Below, one piece after another: positions 61,191-64,000 of a stretch of DNA of 64,000 nucleotides. Origin of the DNA: JAOUEA01 sp963825635. Its GTDB lineage: Bacteria > Actinomycetota > UBA4738 > HRBIN12. Each line of letters starts with the position of its first letter. Position 1 is the stretch's first letter. The DNA is taken from assembly GCA_963825635.1 (NCBI GenBank), contig CAWGTU010000001.1, positions 1,488,001-1,552,000 of the forward strand, read 5' to 3'. The notes beneath the pieces were generated by a model. That model did not search any database, was not told the origin of the DNA, and saw only the letters and a list, made by a program, of their open reading frames with translations. The position numbers and the translations under genes are program-made.

Positions 61191-61330
61191 TCCCGGCACT
61201 CACGTCTTGCCTCGGCCTCGATGGCCTTTGCCTGAGCCAGGGGCACGCACTAGGCTCGCGCCGCCGACCGTCGAAGGACGTCGGAACCACCGGTGAGAGC
61301 GGATACCCGATCTCGGCGAGGAGGAGCACC

Positions 61331-62020
61331 GTGGAGAACACCGGCAAGGCGGCTGTCGCCGAGTTCGTGGCGACGTTCGCCCTGGTCTTCGTCGGGGCGG
61401 GAGCCGTGATCCTCAACGCCAACGGACAGCTCGACCTCACGGGCGTCGCGCTCGCTCACGGGCTCGTGCTCGCGATCATGGTCTCCGTCACCTGGCACAT
61501 CTCCGGGGGGCTCGTGAACCCCGCCGTCGCGATCTCGCTGTGGGTCACGGGCACGATCCCGACCTCGCGGGCGGGCGTGCTGATCGCGGCCGAGCTGGCC
61601 GGCGCGGTGGCGGGCGCGTTCCTGCTGCGGTTCGTGGTGCCCATGGAGCTGTTCGACGTCGGCATCGGTGGCATCCCGTCGCTCGGGGACGGCATCGCCG
61701 TGGGGAGGGGCATCCTGATCGAGGCGGTGACCACGTTCTTCCTCGTCTTCGCATTCTTCGGCACCGTCGTCGACGAACGGGGGCCGTTCTCGAAGACCGC
61801 CGGACTCACGATCGGACTCGTGATCGCGTTCAACATCATGGCCTTCGGTCCGTACACCGGCGCCGCGGTGAACCCCGCCCGATGGTTCGGGCCTGCCCTG
61901 GCCACGACGGACTGGGCCGACTGGTACGTCTGGATCGTCGGACCGATCGCGGGCGGCATCATCGCCGGGGTCCTCTACTGGACCGTCTTCCTGAAGGACC
62001 GTGAACCTGCGACGCACTGA
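61331..62020 (+). CDS. Aquaporin / MIP-family channel
   Basis: 229 residues from GTG 61331 (GGAGGAG upstream). Six membrane helices, two half-helices with NPAV (SGGLVNPAVAISLW) and NPAR (GAAVNPARWFGPAL), the Arg of the selectivity filter following the second. Water or small-solute channel; the family does not give the solute. Confidence 0.9.
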   Translation: MENTGKAAVAEFVATFALVFVGAGAVILNANGQLDLTGVALAHGLVLAIMVSVTWHISGGLVNPAVAISLWVTGTIPTSRAGVLIAAELAGAVAGAFLLRFVVPMELFDVGIGGIPSLGDGIAVGRGILIEAVTTFFLVFAFFGTVVDERGPFSKTAGLTIGLVIAFNIMAFGPYTGAAVNPARWFGPALATTDWADWYVWIVGPIAGGIIAGVLYWTVFLKDREPATH

Positions 62021-62069
62021 AGCGGCCGTGGGAAGGAACGCGGCGGCGGTCGCGTTCGAAGAGAGCGAC

Positions 62070-63257
62070 ATGACCGCGGACATCTACCTCGACGGAGCAT
62101 CGGCCACCCCCCTGCTCCCCGAAGCGCGCGCCGCCCTCGTGGAGGCGCTCGACGACTTCGGCGACCCGCTGCTGATCCACGCCCCCGGCCGGCGGGCACG
62201 CGGCCTGCTCGACGAGTCGCGCGAGACCGTCGCGTCGGCGCTCGGGGCCCAGCCGGACGAGATCGTCTTCACCTCGGGCGGTACGGAGTCGGTGGCGCTC
62301 GCGATCTGGGGCGGCGTACGTGCGGTGCGGGAGCTCGGTACCCGCCTCGTCGTGAGCGCCGTGGAGCACCCCGCGGTGGGCGGCGTCGGTCACGTGCTGC
62401 AGAGCGACGGCTTCGAGGTCGTGGAGATCCCGGTCGACCCCTACGGTCGCATCGACCTCGATCGCTACGCCGCCGAGATCCGAGTTCCGGGCACGCTGCT
62501 GGCGAGCGTCCAACACGCCAACCACGAGCTCGGCACGATGCAGCAGATCGGCGAGGCGGCTCGGCTTGCGCGCGAGGCGAAGGTACGGTTCCACACCGAT
62601 GCCTGCCAGACCGTGGGCCGGCTTCCGGTCGACGCCGAGGCGCTCGGGGTCGACCTGCTCTCCTGCTCGGCCCACAAGTTCGGAGGTCCGCCCGGGGTCG
62701 GCGCGCTTTACGTGCGGCGCGGGGTCGGCGTCACCGCCTACCCGTGCGGCGACGACCGCGAGCGCAAGCGGCGCTCCGGCATGGAGAACACGCCGGGCAT
62801 CGCCGCGATGGCCGCGGCGCTGCGCACCTCGCTCGAATCGATGGGCGATACGGCGGCCCGGCAGTGGGCGCTCACGGCCCGGCTGCGCGAACGCATCGAC
62901 GACACGGTGCCGGGGGCGACCGTGCACGGCCACCCCACCCATCGCACACCACACCTCGTCTGTTTCAGCGTGGACGGCGTCGATGCCCCGACGCTGATGA
63001 TGGCCCTCGACGACCGCGGGTTCCACGTGGCGGCAGGCTCGCTCTGCTCGGGTCAGCCCGGCGATGCCTCGCCCGTGCTCGAGCACATCGGACGTCCGGG
63101 CGTGAGCAGCTTCCGCGTGGGGCTCGGGCCGAGCAGCACCGAGGCCGAGGTCGATGCGCTGCTCGAGACCCTGCCGAACCTCGTGGGAGAGCTCCGGGAG
63201 GTGTCGGCGCGCTCGGCGGACGCGCTCGCCCGGCTCCGAACCCCGCCGTCCCGCTGA
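62070..63257 (+). CDS. Cysteine desulfurase (NifS/IscS-like)
   Basis: 395 residues. IYLDGASATPLLPEARAALV at the start, TSGGTESVALAIWGG, QHANHELGTMQ, PLP lysine in SCSAHKFGGPPGVGALY near 200, and the mobile Cys loop in GSLCSGQPGD near 330. It supplies persulfide sulfur for cluster assembly, thiolation or FdhD-type sulfuration, possibly also selenium delivery, though that is speculation. The ATG 62070 follows a short gap after the aquaporin gene. Confidence 0.9.
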   Translation: MTADIYLDGASATPLLPEARAALVEALDDFGDPLLIHAPGRRARGLLDESRETVASALGAQPDEIVFTSGGTESVALAIWGGVRAVRELGTRLVVSAVEHPAVGGVGHVLQSDGFEVVEIPVDPYGRIDLDRYAAEIRVPGTLLASVQHANHELGTMQQIGEAARLAREAKVRFHTDACQTVGRLPVDAEALGVDLLSCSAHKFGGPPGVGALYVRRGVGVTAYPCGDDRERKRRSGMENTPGIAAMAAALRTSLESMGDTAARQWALTARLRERIDDTVPGATVHGHPTHRTPHLVCFSVDGVDAPTLMMALDDRGFHVAAGSLCSGQPGDASPVLEHIGRPGVSSFRVGLGPSSTEAEVDALLETLPNLVGELREVSARSADALARLRTPPSR

Positions 63258-63287
63258 CGAGCATCCCCGCCGAGGCGAGAGGAGCCT

Positions 63288-64000
63288 CTACCCGACGGTC
63301 CAGGTGTCGCCGCCATGCAGCAGCGTTCCGAGATCGCCCTTGCCGAGGCGCTCCTCGGCGCTCACGAGCTGCGCGTGCATCGCCTCGCCGTAGACCGGAC
63401 GCTCGAAGTTGCGGAACACGCCGAAGCAGGTGGCCTCGTGGGGACCGAGCGAGAGGTGCGCGAGCCCGAACGGCAGCGACGGGCGCCCGCCGGCCTGGTG
63501 CACGACGATGCGATCGGGGTCGACCTCGGCCGTCTGCTTGACCTGCAGACGTCCGTTGTCGCCCACGATCACGCACTTCGTGCCCTCGTCGAAGATGATC
63601 GGCTCGCCGTCGGCCAGTCGGATCTGGTGATGCACGCCCTCGGACTTCTCGCGCAGCAGGTCGAACGCGCCGTCGTTGAACACGTTGCAGTTCTGGTAGA
63701 TCTCGACGAACGCGGTGCCGCGGTGAGCCGCGGCCTGCCGGAGCACCTCGGTCAGGTGCTGGCGGTCGTTGTCGATCGTGCGAGCGACGAACGTTCCCTC
63801 GGCCCCGAGCGCCACGGCGATCGGGTTGAACGGGTGGTCGACCGAGCCGAACGGCGTCGACTTGGTGACCTTCCCCTCCTCGCTGGTCGGCGAGTACTGG
63901 CCCTTCGTCAGGCCGTAGATCTGGTTGTTGAACATCAGGATCTTGATGTTCACGTTCCGCCGCAGGGCGTGGATCAGGTGGTTCCCGCCGATCGAGAGCC
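63288..64000 (-). CDS. korB: 2-oxoacid:ferredoxin oxidoreductase beta subunit (5' partial)
   Basis: The gene enters from the right edge, with at least 237 residues visible. NIKILMFNNQIYGLTKGQYSPTS is the TPP-binding region (N-x-Y-G-T-G/K-type), FNPIAVALGAEGTFVAR, GTAFVEIYQNCNVFNDGAF follow. The pyrimidine-binding and Walker-like parts lie upstream, outside the window. It decarboxylates 2-oxoglutarate or pyruvate with ferredoxin; the alpha subunit is expected to be upstream on the same strand. Confidence 0.88.
   Translation of the reverse strand, partial: LSIGGNHLIHALRRNVNIKILMFNNQIYGLTKGQYSPTSEEGKVTKSTPFGSVDHPFNPIAVALGAEGTFVARTIDNDRQHLTEVLRQAAAHRGTAFVEIYQNCNVFNDGAFDLLREKSEGVHHQIRLADGEPIIFDEGTKCVIVGDNGRLQVKQTAEVDPDRIVVHQAGGRPSLPFGLAHLSLGPHEATCFGVFRNFERPVYGEAMHAQLVSAEERLGKGDLGTLLHGGDTWTVG

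Noticed and set aside
62070..63257. The NifS-like gene as a selenocysteine lyase serving the Sec pathway
   Set aside because: The motifs fit cysteine desulfurases in general; nothing in the sequence shows selenium specificity.

Overview
The window is a continuous 64 kb piece of a high-GC chromosome with tightly packed genes on both strands. It has no rRNA, tRNA, insertion sequence, phage or CRISPR array that I can see. The gene set points to an actinobacterium: a WhiB iron-sulfur regulator, a PknB-type kinase with PASTA domains, a DUF3040 protein, DUF6504 beside dnaE2/dinB, LLM and DDN-type F420-linked oxidoreductases, a TgpA-type transglutaminase, and SOS boxes of the actinobacterial form TCGAAC-N4-GTTCGA. 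The mix (SqdB, heptose genes, selenocysteine formate dehydrogenase, 2-oxoacid:ferredoxin oxidoreductase) looks more like a deep-branching or uncultured actinobacterial class than Streptomyces or Mycobacterium. This is inference.

Layout. 0-3.2 kb: transglutaminase-like membrane protein (5' end outside the window), MerR regulator, DUF3040. 3.3-8.6 kb: a damage-inducible mutasome cassette on the minus strand (DUF6504, a metallo-beta-lactamase fragment, DnaE2, DinB) under an SOS box. 8.7-15.3 kb: ornithine aminotransferase, a DUF402 protein, a membrane protein, a frameshifted aminotransferase, SqdB and a DUF2304-GT2 glycosyltransferase. 15.3-21.4 kb: DUF998, the pseudouridine-degrading pair PsuK/PsuG, a membrane protein, PknB-PASTA kinase and endonuclease IV. 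21.4-29.2 kb: molybdenum sulfite-oxidase-like enzyme, threonine aldolase, two phosphofructokinases of different phosphoryl-donor type, carbamate kinase with a cyclic-2,3-DPG synthetase homologue, and a metallo-hydrolase.

29.2-46.5 kb is the metabolic core: MobA, a three-gene NAD-linked formate dehydrogenase, a nonapeptide-repeat protein with an RDD protein, FdhD, an M20 peptidase, formate-THF ligase, a VOC protein, methenyl-THF cyclohydrolase, glutamate formimidoyltransferase, two GcvT-family methyltransferases, an epsilon-like exonuclease and 5-formyl-THF cyclo-ligase. Together these could pass one-carbon units through tetrahydrofolate to formate and then CO2 with reduction of NAD. The catalytic formate dehydrogenase gene is interrupted by an in-frame TGA exactly where E. 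coli FdhF has selenocysteine, followed by a hairpin with GGUC in its apex at the same distance as in fdhF. Its usual N-terminal [4Fe-4S] domain is instead fused to the NuoG-like subunit two genes downstream.

46.5-64 kb: F420-type oxidoreductase, ROK kinase, ArsA-like ATPase, SRPBCC and zinc-ribbon proteins, GT4 glycosyltransferase, YgfZ, WhiB, the heptose operon hddA-gmhB-gmhA, an SOS-controlled exonuclease/UvrC-like nuclease, thiolase, a cluster of small proteins with a response-regulator-like protein, aquaporin, cysteine desulfurase and the start of a ferredoxin oxidoreductase beta subunit.

Two genes (dnaE2 and the class V aminotransferase) carry apparent single-base insertions, four in all. 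They may be genuine decay or assembly error. Short tandem repeats of 11-24 bp sit at gene edges in five places.
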